Shown in pieces: positions 1 through 6,819 of a stretch of DNA of 18,058 bases. Origin of the DNA: JALVIU01 sp964462295. Its GTDB lineage: Bacteria > Atribacterota > JALVIU01. A program made the position numbers and the translations under genes. The notes under the pieces are model-generated. The model worked only from the letters and a program-made list of their open reading frames with translations. It had not been told where the DNA came from and searched no databases. The DNA lies in the NCBI GenBank assembly GCA_964462295.1, contig CAYWXH010000029.1:1-18058 (forward strand), in the 5' to 3' direction. Each line of letters opens with the position of its first letter. Within the stretch, counting starts at the first letter, position 1.

Positions 1-10
1 TATACCCTTA
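1..10 (+). repeat. Left copy of 10-bp direct repeat flanking cluster A
   Basis: TATACCCTTA occurs here and exactly again at 489-498, directly abutting the two ends of repeat cluster A. It could be a target-site duplication from insertion of the block, or chance. The left copy sits at the window edge, so its true length is unknown. Confidence 0.4.
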
Positions 11-190
11 AATATCATTGCGGAACTCGTGTTATTCAGCTGTCATTGCGAGGAGTCTGTGCCCCCCAACTGTCATTGCGAGGAGCCCGTACATCCCCCT
101 ACTGTCATTGCGAGGAGGAGCGCTTTTTGCTCCGACGAAGCAATCTCTGGTGCCCAGGGGTAGTACGTACGGGAATTGGAGAACCTAAAA

Positions 191-300
191 GAGAAATTGC
201 TTCGGAGCTAGAAAACAAGCCCCTCGCAATGACGGCACAGGGGAACACGAGGATTGGCTCTCGGAGATTGCCACGCCTCCTGCGAAGGCTCGCAATGACG
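191..300 (-). repeat. Composite two-hairpin element, copy 1
   Basis: A hairpin unit (191-233, with an AGCTAGAAAACAAGC-type arm) is followed by a linker containing CAGGGGAACACGAGGATTGG and a second hairpin unit (264-300). The same order of hairpin, linker and hairpin is found at 1922-2026 and, in inverse orientation, at 13817-13925. After the second hairpin, GACGACACATGGGG is also shared with the copy in cluster B. The conserved linker shows that the duplicated unit is larger than one hairpin. Confidence 0.7.
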
Positions 301-447
301 ACACATGGGGCAGCAGATTGCTTCGGCCCCTTGCGGGGCCTCGCAATGACAGGGGGAAAGGTGGGCCTTGCAATGACAGGAAGTGAGGAAGGACTCGTAA
401 TGACAGGAGTGGGAAAGGGCCGCACAATGAGAAGGAGGGGAAAGAAC

Positions 448-488
448 GGTCTCTAGCAATGACACTCACCCTGTCATTGCTAGAGACC
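448..488 (-). terminator. Perfect 17-bp inverted repeat downstream of the isomerase gene
   Basis: Left arm 448-464 and right arm 472-488 are exact reverse complements, separated by a 7-nt loop. Each arm contains the GTCATTGC core of the repeat family but continues into TAGAGACC, unlike other units. On the minus strand it begins 7 nt after the isomerase stop codon, so it would form a very stable 3' hairpin in that mRNA. No U-tract follows (GTTCTTTCCCC), so it is better read as a 3'-end stabilising or processing hairpin, or a non-canonical terminator, than as a standard intrinsic terminator. Confidence 0.55.
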
Positions 489-498
489 TATACCCTTA
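489..498 (+). repeat. Right copy of 10-bp direct repeat flanking cluster A
   Basis: This is the same TATACCCTTA as positions 1-10. It begins right after the right arm of the inverted repeat ending at 488. Its last three bases are the complement of the isomerase gene's TAA stop codon. Confidence 0.4.
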
Positions 499-1890
499 TG
501 GTAATACCTCAGGAATAAGTCCTGGAATATATTTAGTTACCTCTTGTAATACCTTTTTATATTGTCCATGAACACCTATTACATGATGGACATAGGGACC
601 ATTTATAATAGTATTTTCCCACATAGGCCAGTCTGAGACCTCTATCCATAGATAAGTGCCTTTTACATAGGGACCTTCTGTACCCTTTGCCTCACCTATT
701 AATAATCTATACTCCCCATGGTCACCATCAAATCTCAAGATAGTTACATCTCCGCCTTTTATCTCCCAATTACCAAGACCAAAGGGTTTACCCTCCATAA
801 GATAATGCCCACCTATTACCATTTGTGTTCCTGGCTTGGCTAAAGAGGGTGGGAATGGTCCACAGTGCCATAGGAGCTCAGCATTTTCATTCTTTGGATG
901 TCTTACTGTAAGGTCTGCAAAAAATATAGGGCTTTTCCCCATAGTAAGAGCTTGTCCCATTATTGCACCTATTGCCCCATGGATATCTGTCTCACATACC
1001 ACGGGAAGCCTCTCATCTGTAAGCATAGCATTGGCAAGACAAGGCACAAGACCTACCATATCTTGTAAAGATGTCCAACACTGGATAGCTATTGCCTTTG
1101 CACCAACCTCATCTGCCATCTCTCTCATGGCTATCTTAAGTATGGCAATCTTTTTTATATGTTCATCTGTCACATAAGGCTCTCTTTTAAAAGTATTGTT
1201 TATATAATCTATAACCTTATCTATCTCTTTAGGAGTTTGGGATACTACTTTATCCATTTTAAGTTTTAAATCATAAATAGTAACAGGTACTAATTGTATA
1301 CCAAAACGCTCAAGGAGCTCTCCTTCATTTGATATCATAGTCCAAAAGGCACCAGGACGGGTACTTATCTGAAGAATCCTCAGATCTTTTAATTCTTTCA
1401 CTACATTGGCTACCCGAATAAAATCTAAAAGCCCGTCTCTTAAGGTAGGAGAATCTACCCAACTATTTGTAATATATGTAAATGGGACATTCATTCTCCG
1501 AAGGACTTTGGATGTGGCAAATAGACCACATTGCGTATCTCTTGCCCTAATACCTTCATCATTTGGGGGATCATCCCGAGGTCCCCAAAGGAGTACTGGC
1601 ACCCCAATAATTTTAGCAACCTTTCCCACAAGGTCCTCAGAACCAAAATTACAGTGAGGGAAAAAGAGGGCATCAACTTCTTTTTGCTTAAGGTAATTTA
1701 TGACCTTATCGAGGTCGCTCTCATCAAAAAGGAGCCCCTCTTCATTTACCCAATCAATATCATATATATGTATATTTTCAAATTCTTCAAGTATCCCTTC
1801 AGTTCTTTTTCTTATAAGTTTCTTATACCTTATTGCCTCTTCAATGTTAAAAAGTTTTCTTCTTGTAGGTACAAATCCTAAGTTTAGCAT
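496..1890 (-). CDS. L-fucose/L-arabinose isomerase family protein
   Basis: A 464-residue protein with the fold signatures of the L-fucose/L-arabinose isomerase superfamily, cytoplasmic ketol-isomerases that interconvert aldoses and ketoses with a divalent metal. The candidate metal/catalytic residues appear in the expected order: Glu300 in VVCETDIHG, Asp326 in FFADLT, and His342 in WHCGPFP or His435/436/441 near the C-terminus. The N-terminal half looks like the Rossmann-like substrate-binding part (VDALFFPHCNFG at 72-83). It is shorter than FucI (about 590) and near AraA length (about 500), so it belongs to the 'related protein' branch and its sugar is unknown. The start is supported by AGGAGGGG four bases upstream of the ATG. 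It follows the sugar ABC importer on the same strand but is separated from it by repeat cluster B, with no clear promoter of its own, so it is probably expressed by readthrough. That position fits a role in converting the imported sugar. Confidence 0.85.
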   Translation of the reverse strand: MLNLGFVPTRRKLFNIEEAIRYKKLIRKRTEGILEEFENIHIYDIDWVNEEGLLFDESDLDKVINYLKQKEVDALFFPHCNFGSEDLVGKVAKIIGVPVLLWGPRDDPPNDEGIRARDTQCGLFATSKVLRRMNVPFTYITNSWVDSPTLRDGLLDFIRVANVVKELKDLRILQISTRPGAFWTMISNEGELLERFGIQLVPVTIYDLKLKMDKVVSQTPKEIDKVIDYINNTFKREPYVTDEHIKKIAILKIAMREMADEVGAKAIAIQCWTSLQDMVGLVPCLANAMLTDERLPVVCETDIHGAIGAIMGQALTMGKSPIFFADLTVRHPKNENAELLWHCGPFPPSLAKPGTQMVIGGHYLMEGKPFGLGNWEIKGGDVTILRFDGDHGEYRLLIGEAKGTEGPYVKGTYLWIEVSDWPMWENTIINGPYVHHVIGVHGQYKKVLQEVTKYIPGLIPEVLP

Positions 1891-1921
1891 TTTCCCCTCC
1901 TTCTTTTATTTATGTTTTTTA

Positions 1922-2026
1922 AGATTGCTACACATACTTACTCGGGCTCGCAATAACGTCCTAGGGGAACACGAAAATTGGCTCTTGGAGATTGCCACGG
2001 GCCACTCTGTGGCGCTCGCAATGACG
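1922..2026 (-). repeat. Composite two-hairpin element, copy 2
   Basis: The first hairpin is degenerate (AGATTGC at 1922, CTCGCAATAAC ending at 1957). Then come the linker with TAGGGGAACACGAAAATTGG, the second hairpin at 1988-2026, and GACGACACATGGGG, matching copy 1 in order and spacing. The weakened first hairpin shows that the units decay over time. Confidence 0.65.
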
Positions 2027-2177
2027 ACACATGGGGGGCCGCACGCCCCCATTTGTCATTGCGAGGAGGAACGGTTTTTGTCCCGACGTGGCAATCTCTG
2101 GTACCCCAAAAAGAGAGATTGCTTCGCACCACTTCGTGGTGCTCGCAATGACAAGGGAAAAGGCCTCGCAATGACAA

Positions 2178-2277
2178 NNNNNNNNNNNNNNNNNNNNNNN
2201 NNNNNNNNNNNNNNNNNNNNNNNNNNNNNNNNNNNNNNNNNNNNNNNNNNNNNNNNNNNNNNNNNNNNNNNNNNNNN
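2178..2277. other. Assembly gap (100 N) inside cluster B
   Basis: There are exactly 100 N. The 55 nt before the gap (2123-2177) are identical to the 55 nt after it (2278-2332). The length is therefore a placeholder, and the two contigs may in fact overlap across this 55-mer, with no missing sequence or with extra tandem copies. Confidence 0.95.
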
Positions 2278-2421
2278 TTCGCACCACTTCGTGGTGCTCG
2301 CAATGACAAGGGAAAAGGCCTCGCAATGACAAAAAGTGGGAGCGCTCGCAATGACGACACTTGAGGGCTGCAGGTTGCTTCGGGGCTACAAAACAAGCCC
2401 CTCGCAATGACAAGCACCCAT

Positions 2422-3363
2422 CTACTCCACTTTTTTAGAAAGTCTCCCCTTTACAATAAGGTCCAAAAGTACGGCAAGGACAAAAACTGTGCCCTTTATC
2501 ACCTGCTGAAGATAACTCGTCACCCCTAAAAGGCTCAATCCATTATTAAGTGTCCCCATAATAAGCATACCTATTACTGTCCCACCGATCCCTCCTACGC
2601 CTCCAAAAAGACTTGTTCCTCCCAAGACTACTGCCGCAATGGCATCAAGTTCAAATCCAATAGCTGCATTGGGCTGTGCAGACCAAAGTCTTCCGGCAAG
2701 AAGTATTCCCCCCACTGCAGCTGTTATACCACTTACCACATACACCATAAACTTAGTTTTGTCTATATTCACACCCGTCACCCTTGATGCCTCTTCATGC
2801 CCCCCTACTGCATATATATGAAATCCAAATCGTGTCATCTTTGATATAAAATATAATAACAAAAGCACTATTATCATTACGATAATAGGCATGGGAAAAC
2901 CGTGTATATCCCCCGAACCCCAAAACAGAAACATATCACTCATACCAGATATTGGGTATCCCCTTGTATATGCAAGGGTAGCCCCTCTGGCAATAGCCAT
3001 TGTAGTAAGTGTTGCAATAAATGGTTGAAGTCCTCCGTAAACTACAAGACCACCATTTATCGTACCAAAAAGAGCACCTACAGCTATTGCCCCCAAAAAA
3101 GCAATATACCATGGAAGATGCATATTTACTTCAAGCCCACAGGCTATAGCAGATGTAAATGCTACAACTGAGCCCACGGAAAGGTCTATACCTCCTGACA
3201 AAATAACAAAAGTCATCCCCCCTGCTACAATTCCCAAAATAGAGGATTGAAGGAGAATATTTGAGATATTGGAAAAAGAGAAAAAACCCTTATACAATAC
3301 TCCAAATATTAAGACAGTTACAAATAATACTACACCACTGCTTAAACTTCTAAGAAGTTTCAT
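2422..3363 (-). CDS. rbsC: Sugar ABC transporter permease, RbsC/AraH family (second permease)
   Basis: A 313-residue polytopic inner-membrane protein of the branched-chain/AraH-RbsC permease family, which forms the channel of pentose and hexose ABC importers. Family landmarks are FVILSGGIDLSVGS near residues 52-65, GGLQPFIATLTTMAIARG around 110-127, and AIAAVVLGGTSLFGG in the C-terminal third; hydrophobic segments run throughout. The ATG lies one base after the TGA of the double ATPase, so translation is probably coupled. It resembles the permease at 5835-6761 (compare AIAAVVLGGT and QQVIKGT with AIAAVVLGGT and EQIIKGS), and the two likely make a heterodimeric channel, as in LsrCD-type systems. 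The substrate cannot be read from sequence; the symbol is family-level. The gene ends next to repeat cluster B. Confidence 0.9.
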   Translation of the reverse strand: MKLLRSLSSGVVLFVTVLIFGVLYKGFFSFSNISNILLQSSILGIVAGGMTFVILSGGIDLSVGSVVAFTSAIACGLEVNMHLPWYIAFLGAIAVGALFGTINGGLVVYGGLQPFIATLTTMAIARGATLAYTRGYPISGMSDMFLFWGSGDIHGFPMPIIVMIIVLLLLYFISKMTRFGFHIYAVGGHEEASRVTGVNIDKTKFMVYVVSGITAAVGGILLAGRLWSAQPNAAIGFELDAIAAVVLGGTSLFGGVGGIGGTVIGMLIMGTLNNGLSLLGVTSYLQQVIKGTVFVLAVLLDLIVKGRLSKKVE

Positions 3364-3364
3364 A

Positions 3365-4849
3365 TCAACTTGCCCCTGTAGCCCGAGCTACAACAAGCTC
3401 TTCCGTAGCCTCATCTTTTGTAAATTCACCCACAATTTTACCCTCTCTCATTACAATTATCCTATCTGCCACACCCAATATCTCCGGAAGATCCGAAGAT
3501 ATCATAACAATACCAATCCCCTCTTTGGACATACTATCCATAAGATTATATATCTCCCTCTTTGTTCCCACATCTATTCCTCGTGTAGGCTCATCAAGGA
3601 TAAAGACCTCAGGCCTTGTAAGTAACCACTTGGCTATTATTACCTTTTGTTGGTTTCCCCCTGAAAGATTGTTTACTATCTGATATACTGATGGGGTCTT
3701 TATCTTAAGGAGTTCTATATACTCTTTTGTCTTTTCCACTATCTTATTTTTTAGAAGTATCCCCATCTTGAGAAATTGATATATGGAAGATATAACTGTA
3801 TTATGCGTTATAGCCATGTTTAAAAAAAGCCCCTGGGTTTTTCTATCTTCAGGGAGATAACCTATACCTAAAGATATGGCATCTTGACACCTTTTTATCT
3901 TTACCTTTTTCCCTTTGAATCTCAATACACCCTTATCTTTTGGATAAAGTCCAAATATAGTTTGTGCAAGTTCTGACCTTCCTGCACCTACCAAACCATA
4001 AAAGCCTAATATTTCACCTCTATGTAGAGAAAAGCTAATATCCTCAAAATAACCTGCACGGGTAAAATGCTCTACACTTAAAATCTCTTCCTTTTTCTCT
4101 ACTTTTCTCTCAGGATACATCTCTTCTATCTTTCGTCCTACCATATATGTAACTATCTTTTCCTTGGTAAGATTTTCTATATTATCTGTTATAATCTTCT
4201 CACCATCTTTCATTACAGTTACGCGGTTAGCTATTTCAAAAATTTCCTCTAGCCTGTGGGAAATATATATAATACTTTTTCCACTTTTAGAAAGTCTTTT
4301 TATAAGGTCAAAAAGAATGTTTATTTCCTCCTCGGAAAGAGAAGATGTAGGTTCATCCATTGCTATAACCTTTGCATCAAAAGAGATGGCCCGGGCAATC
4401 TCTACCATCTGTTGCATAGCTATAGAAAGATTTTTTATCTTTTCATGGGGATCAATAGAAAGACCAAGTTCAGATAAGATCTCTTTACTTTTTTTATAAA
4501 TAACGGGCCAATCTATAAAACCACCTTTTATAGGTTCTTGCCCCAGAAAAATATTTTGCCCAACATCAAGTTCCGGAATAAGTAAAAGCTCTTGGTGTAT
4601 TACACTTATTCCATGTTTTAAGGCATAAGATGGGGAGAAGTGTTGAATCCTCTCCCCATCTAAATATATCTCTCCCTCTGTAGGGGGTATGGCACCTGAG
4701 AGTATATTTATAAGTGTAGATTTTCCGGCACCATTTTCCCCCACAATAGCATGGACCTCACCCCGAAGGAGTTCAAAATCCACCCCTTTTAAAGCCCATA
4801 CCCCGGGAAAGTGCTTTTTTAATCCTTTTACTTCTATTACAGGCCTTAT
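3365..4849 (-). CDS. rbsA: Sugar ABC transporter ATPase with two nucleotide-binding domains (RbsA/MglA type), apparent AUA start
   Basis: A cytoplasmic ATPase of 494 residues that powers the neighbouring sugar permeases. Domain 1 has Walker A GENGAGKST (37-45), signature LSIAMQQ (141-147) and Walker B VIAMDEP (161-167). Domain 2 has the degenerate Walker A GLVGAGRSE (285-293, no Lys, normal for this family), signature LSGGNQQK (395-402) and Walker B FILDEP (416-421). The first standard start codon is GTG at 4783, which would remove the first beta strand. In-frame codons upstream read RPVIEVKGLKKHFPGVWALKG, the expected family N-terminus, back to an ATA at 4849 placed six bases after a perfect AGGAGG that overlaps the rbsB stop codon. 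No ATG, GTG or TTG occurs between the in-frame stop at 4867 and 4783. I therefore annotate from the ATA; if non-AUG starts are refused, the minimum gene is 3365-4783. The symbol is family-level. Confidence 0.88.
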   Translation of the reverse strand: MRPVIEVKGLKKHFPGVWALKGVDFELLRGEVHAIVGENGAGKSTLINILSGAIPPTEGEIYLDGERIQHFSPSYALKHGISVIHQELLLIPELDVGQNIFLGQEPIKGGFIDWPVIYKKSKEILSELGLSIDPHEKIKNLSIAMQQMVEIARAISFDAKVIAMDEPTSSLSEEEINILFDLIKRLSKSGKSIIYISHRLEEIFEIANRVTVMKDGEKIITDNIENLTKEKIVTYMVGRKIEEMYPERKVEKKEEILSVEHFTRAGYFEDISFSLHRGEILGFYGLVGAGRSELAQTIFGLYPKDKGVLRFKGKKVKIKRCQDAISLGIGYLPEDRKTQGLFLNMAITHNTVISSIYQFLKMGILLKNKIVEKTKEYIELLKIKTPSVYQIVNNLSGGNQQKVIIAKWLLTRPEVFILDEPTRGIDVGTKREIYNLMDSMSKEGIGIVMISSDLPEILGVADRIIVMREGKIVGEFTKDEATEELVVARATGAS

Positions 4850-4861
4850 GGTGCTCCTCCT
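4847..4861 (-). promoter_or_regulatory. Shine-Dalgarno and AUA initiation site of the sugar ATPase
   Basis: On the minus strand AGGAGG (4861-4856) is followed by AGCACC and then ATA (4849-4847). The spacing is ideal for initiation at that ATA. The Shine-Dalgarno overlaps the TAG stop of the upstream binding-protein gene, suggesting translational coupling. Confidence 0.65.
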
Positions 4862-5762
4862 ATTTTACATTATCTTTGGTTATAAGCTTAAGAGGTACAG
4901 GGATAAATTTCGGAAGTTTTCCTCCTTTTAGATATTTAACTGCATTTTCTACACCTAATTTTCCCATTTCAGCAGGTTGTTGTGCCACTGTTGCGGCAAG
5001 TTTTCCTGCCTTTACTGCCTTTACGGCATCATCTATTGCGTCAAATCCCACAAAGATTATATCATTTCTCCCTGCTGCCTCAGCTGCAGCAATAGCACCA
5101 AGTACCATCTCGTCATTGTGTGCAAATACACCCTGGACTTCAGGATGTGCCTGAAGTATATTTTCAAATACCTGCATACCCTTTGCCCTATTGAAATCTG
5201 CAGTTTGACGGGCAACAATCTTTATATCTTTATATTTCTTCATTACTTCATTGAATCCCTTTCCCCTATCTCTTGCGGCAGAAGTCCCAGGAATTCCTAC
5301 AAGTTCTGCAACATTTCCCTTGTAATTTAGGAGCTTGGCAAGATACTCACCTGCCATCCTTCCCCCTGCAACATTATCTGATGCAATATGACAAACTACA
5401 TCGCCCTTTGCAGCAGATCTATCAATGGTAAATACAGGAATACCTACCTTATTTGCCTTAAGCACAGATGGCACAATAGCATTTGCATCTGTTGGGTTTA
5501 CAAGGATAGCATCTACCTTTTTCTGGATAAGGTCTTCTACCTGAGACGCCTGTTTTGCAGGATCATCCTGTGCATCATAAACTATAAGCTTTACACCGAG
5601 ATTTTTAGCAGCACTCTCTGCACCATTTTTAAGTGTCACAAAGAATGGGTTATTTAGTGTAGAAAGACAGAGTCCTAATGTATAGGTTTTTGTAAATGCG
5701 ATACCTGAAAATGCAAAACTAAGAATTAAAACTACACTTAACAATACTGCTAACTTCTTCAT
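4860..5762 (-). CDS. rbsB: Periplasmic sugar-binding protein, RbsB family
   Basis: A 300-residue solute-binding protein of the ribose/galactose-binding family that hands a sugar to the adjacent permeases. Residues 1 to about 24 form a signal peptide (Lys-Lys, then a hydrophobic core) with no lipobox Cys, so it should be free in a periplasm. Family landmarks: LSTLNNPFF (33-41), NPTDANAIVPSV, FTIDRSA, DNVAGGRMAGEYLAK, FAHNDEMVLGA and VGFDAIDDAVKAVKAG. The ATG follows AGGGGGTG by about six bases. It is the second gene of the sugar transporter set (permease, binding protein, ATPase, permease). The substrate is unproven: ribose is the family name, but the linked isomerase-family protein could point to another pentose or a deoxyhexose. 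Confidence 0.92.
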   Translation of the reverse strand: MKKLAVLLSVVLILSFAFSGIAFTKTYTLGLCLSTLNNPFFVTLKNGAESAAKNLGVKLIVYDAQDDPAKQASQVEDLIQKKVDAILVNPTDANAIVPSVLKANKVGIPVFTIDRSAAKGDVVCHIASDNVAGGRMAGEYLAKLLNYKGNVAELVGIPGTSAARDRGKGFNEVMKKYKDIKIVARQTADFNRAKGMQVFENILQAHPEVQGVFAHNDEMVLGAIAAAEAAGRNDIIFVGFDAIDDAVKAVKAGKLAATVAQQPAEMGKLGVENAVKYLKGGKLPKFIPVPLKLITKDNVK

Positions 5763-5780
5763 AACTTACACCCCCTTGTT

Positions 5781-5801
5781 ATTTTTAAATTATTTAAAAA
5801 T
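5781..5801 (-). promoter_or_regulatory. AT-rich perfect palindrome upstream of the sugar-binding protein gene
   Basis: ATTTTTAAAT and ATTTAAAAAT flank a single central base, giving a perfect 10-bp inverted repeat in the 72-nt gap before the binding-protein start. An imperfect AGAG/CTCT palindrome lies next to it at about 5803-5816. They could be an operator or a weak mRNA hairpin; no -35/-10 pair is convincing here. Confidence 0.3.
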
Positions 5802-5834
5802 CAGAGAATATACTCTTATCTACCACCTCCCTTC

Positions 5835-6761
5835 TTATGTCTTTTCTGTCTGTACCTTATTGTATACCAAAAGTGCAAGTGCAATTATGGAGCCTTTTAT
5901 TATTTGCTCATAAAATGGAGAGATATTCAGTATATTTATAGAGTTATCTATTACCCCAAGAATTAGGACCCCTATAAGGGTTCCAAAGATTGTACCTTCT
6001 CCTCCTGTAAATCGTGTACCCCCCAAAACGACAGCAGCAATAGCACTAAATTCGTATCCCATACCAGCCGTGGGTTGTGCAGAGTTTAACCTTCCGATAA
6101 GTATTATACCGGAAAGTGCGGAGAATATACCAGATAGTGTATATACCAATACCTCTACCTTTCTAAGTGGGACACCTGAGAACCTACTCGCTACCCTATT
6201 ACTCCCAACAGAACGTACCCACATACCAAATGCTGTATTTTCGACAAGAAACCATGTAATAAAAAAGACAATGGCTCCTACAATAATGGGAATTGGGATA
6301 TTTCCCAAAGAACCTGTACCAAGAACCCTAAATGCATCTGGAAATCCAGTAACAGGTGCCCCTTTGGATATAATAAGGGCAAGTCCCCTTGCTATCCCCA
6401 TCATCCCCAGTGTAACAATAAAGGCAGGCACCTTCAAGTATGAAACAATGGTACCATTTAAGGTGCCAAGGGTACCACCTATTAGAAGGGCAAGAATAAT
6501 AGAGATAATTGCAGAAGCACCGGTTTTTATAAAAAGAGCGGAAATAATAGTAGATATGGCAAGTAGTGCACCCACCGAAAGGTCTATTCCTGATGTAAGG
6601 ATAACAAGGGTCATTCCACAGGCAATTATACCATTTATAGATGACTGCCTTAATATATTTATAATATTAGAAAAGGTAAGGAATCTTGGAGAGAGAAAAG
6701 ACATAACTCCCATTATAGCCAAAAGGAGAATTAAAAGCCCAAACTTTTTTACAAATTTCAT
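5835..6761 (-). CDS. rbsC: Sugar ABC transporter permease, RbsC/AraH family (first permease)
   Basis: A 308-residue polytopic membrane protein, first gene of the sugar importer. Landmarks: FLSPRFLTFSNIINILRQSS (22-41), LVILTSGIDLSVGALLA (52-68), VPAFIVTLGMMGIARGLAL, and AIAAVVLGGTRFTGGEG in the C-terminal third. The ATG follows GGGAG by five bases. It is a paralogue of the permease at 2422-3363, and both are intact, so a heterodimeric channel is likely. The gene starts 20 nt after a strong hairpin (6781-6812) and has no visible promoter, so it probably depends on readthrough from the peptide-binding-protein gene. The symbol is family-level and shared by the two permeases. Confidence 0.9.
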   Translation of the reverse strand: MKFVKKFGLLILLLAIMGVMSFLSPRFLTFSNIINILRQSSINGIIACGMTLVILTSGIDLSVGALLAISTIISALFIKTGASAIISIILALLIGGTLGTLNGTIVSYLKVPAFIVTLGMMGIARGLALIISKGAPVTGFPDAFRVLGTGSLGNIPIPIIVGAIVFFITWFLVENTAFGMWVRSVGSNRVASRFSGVPLRKVEVLVYTLSGIFSALSGIILIGRLNSAQPTAGMGYEFSAIAAVVLGGTRFTGGEGTIFGTLIGVLILGVIDNSINILNISPFYEQIIKGSIIALALLVYNKVQTEKT

Positions 6762-6780
6762 CTTCTCTCCCTCTTATTTG

Positions 6781-6812
6781 GTTGGGGGTATGGTTAATAC
6801 CACACCCCCAAC
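6781..6812 (-). terminator. Strong intercistronic hairpin between peptide- and sugar-transport genes
   Basis: In the minus-strand RNA, GUUGGGGGUGUGGU and ACCAUACCCCCAAC pair over 14 bp, including one G-U wobble, with an AUUA loop. The wobble would be a mismatch in a plus-strand RNA, which suggests that the minus strand is the functional one. It lies 7 nt after the stop codon of the peptide-binding protein. No U-tract follows in the minus direction (CAAATAAGAGGG), so it looks like a 3'-protective or attenuating hairpin that keeps binding-protein mRNA abundant and lowers expression of the sugar genes. Confidence 0.6.
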
Positions 6813-6819
6813 TTTATTA

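Larger units (their letters stand above)
11..488. repeat. Hairpin-repeat cluster A
   Basis: This stretch has no credible gene. It is an array of short GC-rich repeat units. Forward units (TGTCATTGCGAG first) start at 41, 71 and 103; the one at 103-147 is complete and ends GAAGCAATCTC. Reverse units (AGATTGC first, CGCAATGAC last) lie at about 191-233, 264-300 and 314-351. Degenerate half-units follow at about 365-376, 393-404 and 420-430, and the block ends in the perfect inverted repeat 448-488. The unit at 314-351 has the stem GGCCCC/GGGGCC. Reading frames through the block on both strands give Cys/His/Arg-rich low-complexity translations and lack a convincing ribosome binding site, so I treat them as spurious. 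The block starts 10 nt into the window and stops 7 nt before the isomerase gene's stop codon. Confidence 0.9.
1922..2411. repeat. Hairpin-repeat cluster B
   Basis: This block fills the gap between the second sugar permease and the isomerase gene. Units: reverse and degenerate at 1922-1957; reverse at 1988-2026 (stem GCCAC/GTGGC); forward at 2054-2098; reverse at 2114-2153 (stem GCACCAC/GTGGTGC with a TTC loop); then half-units and the assembly gap. After the gap come a second copy of the GCACCAC hairpin (2278-2306), half-units at about 2319-2330 and 2343-2355, and a reverse unit at 2372-2411 with a GGGGCTACAAAACAAGCCCC stem-loop. A separate G-run/C-run hairpin lies at about 2031-2051. The block begins about 10 nt after the permease stop codon, so it would be transcribed in the operon mRNA. 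Open frames through it are repeat translations. Confidence 0.9.

Noticed and set aside
46..469. Open frames of 85-136 codons on both strands in cluster A
   Set aside because: They translate the hairpin repeats (CHCE, SLRG, LAMT strings), overlap each other on both strands and lack ribosome binding sites.
1938..2417. Open frames of 150-209 codons across cluster B
   Set aside because: They run through the 100-N gap and consist of repeat translations; the plus-strand frame from 1700 is a shadow of the isomerase gene extended into the repeats.
2422..6761. AI-2 (Lsr) quorum-signal uptake operon, suggested by the dual permeases
   Set aside because: No lsrK, lsrR, lsrF or lsrG is present, and the binding protein has ordinary RbsB-type motifs; the dual permease alone is not enough.
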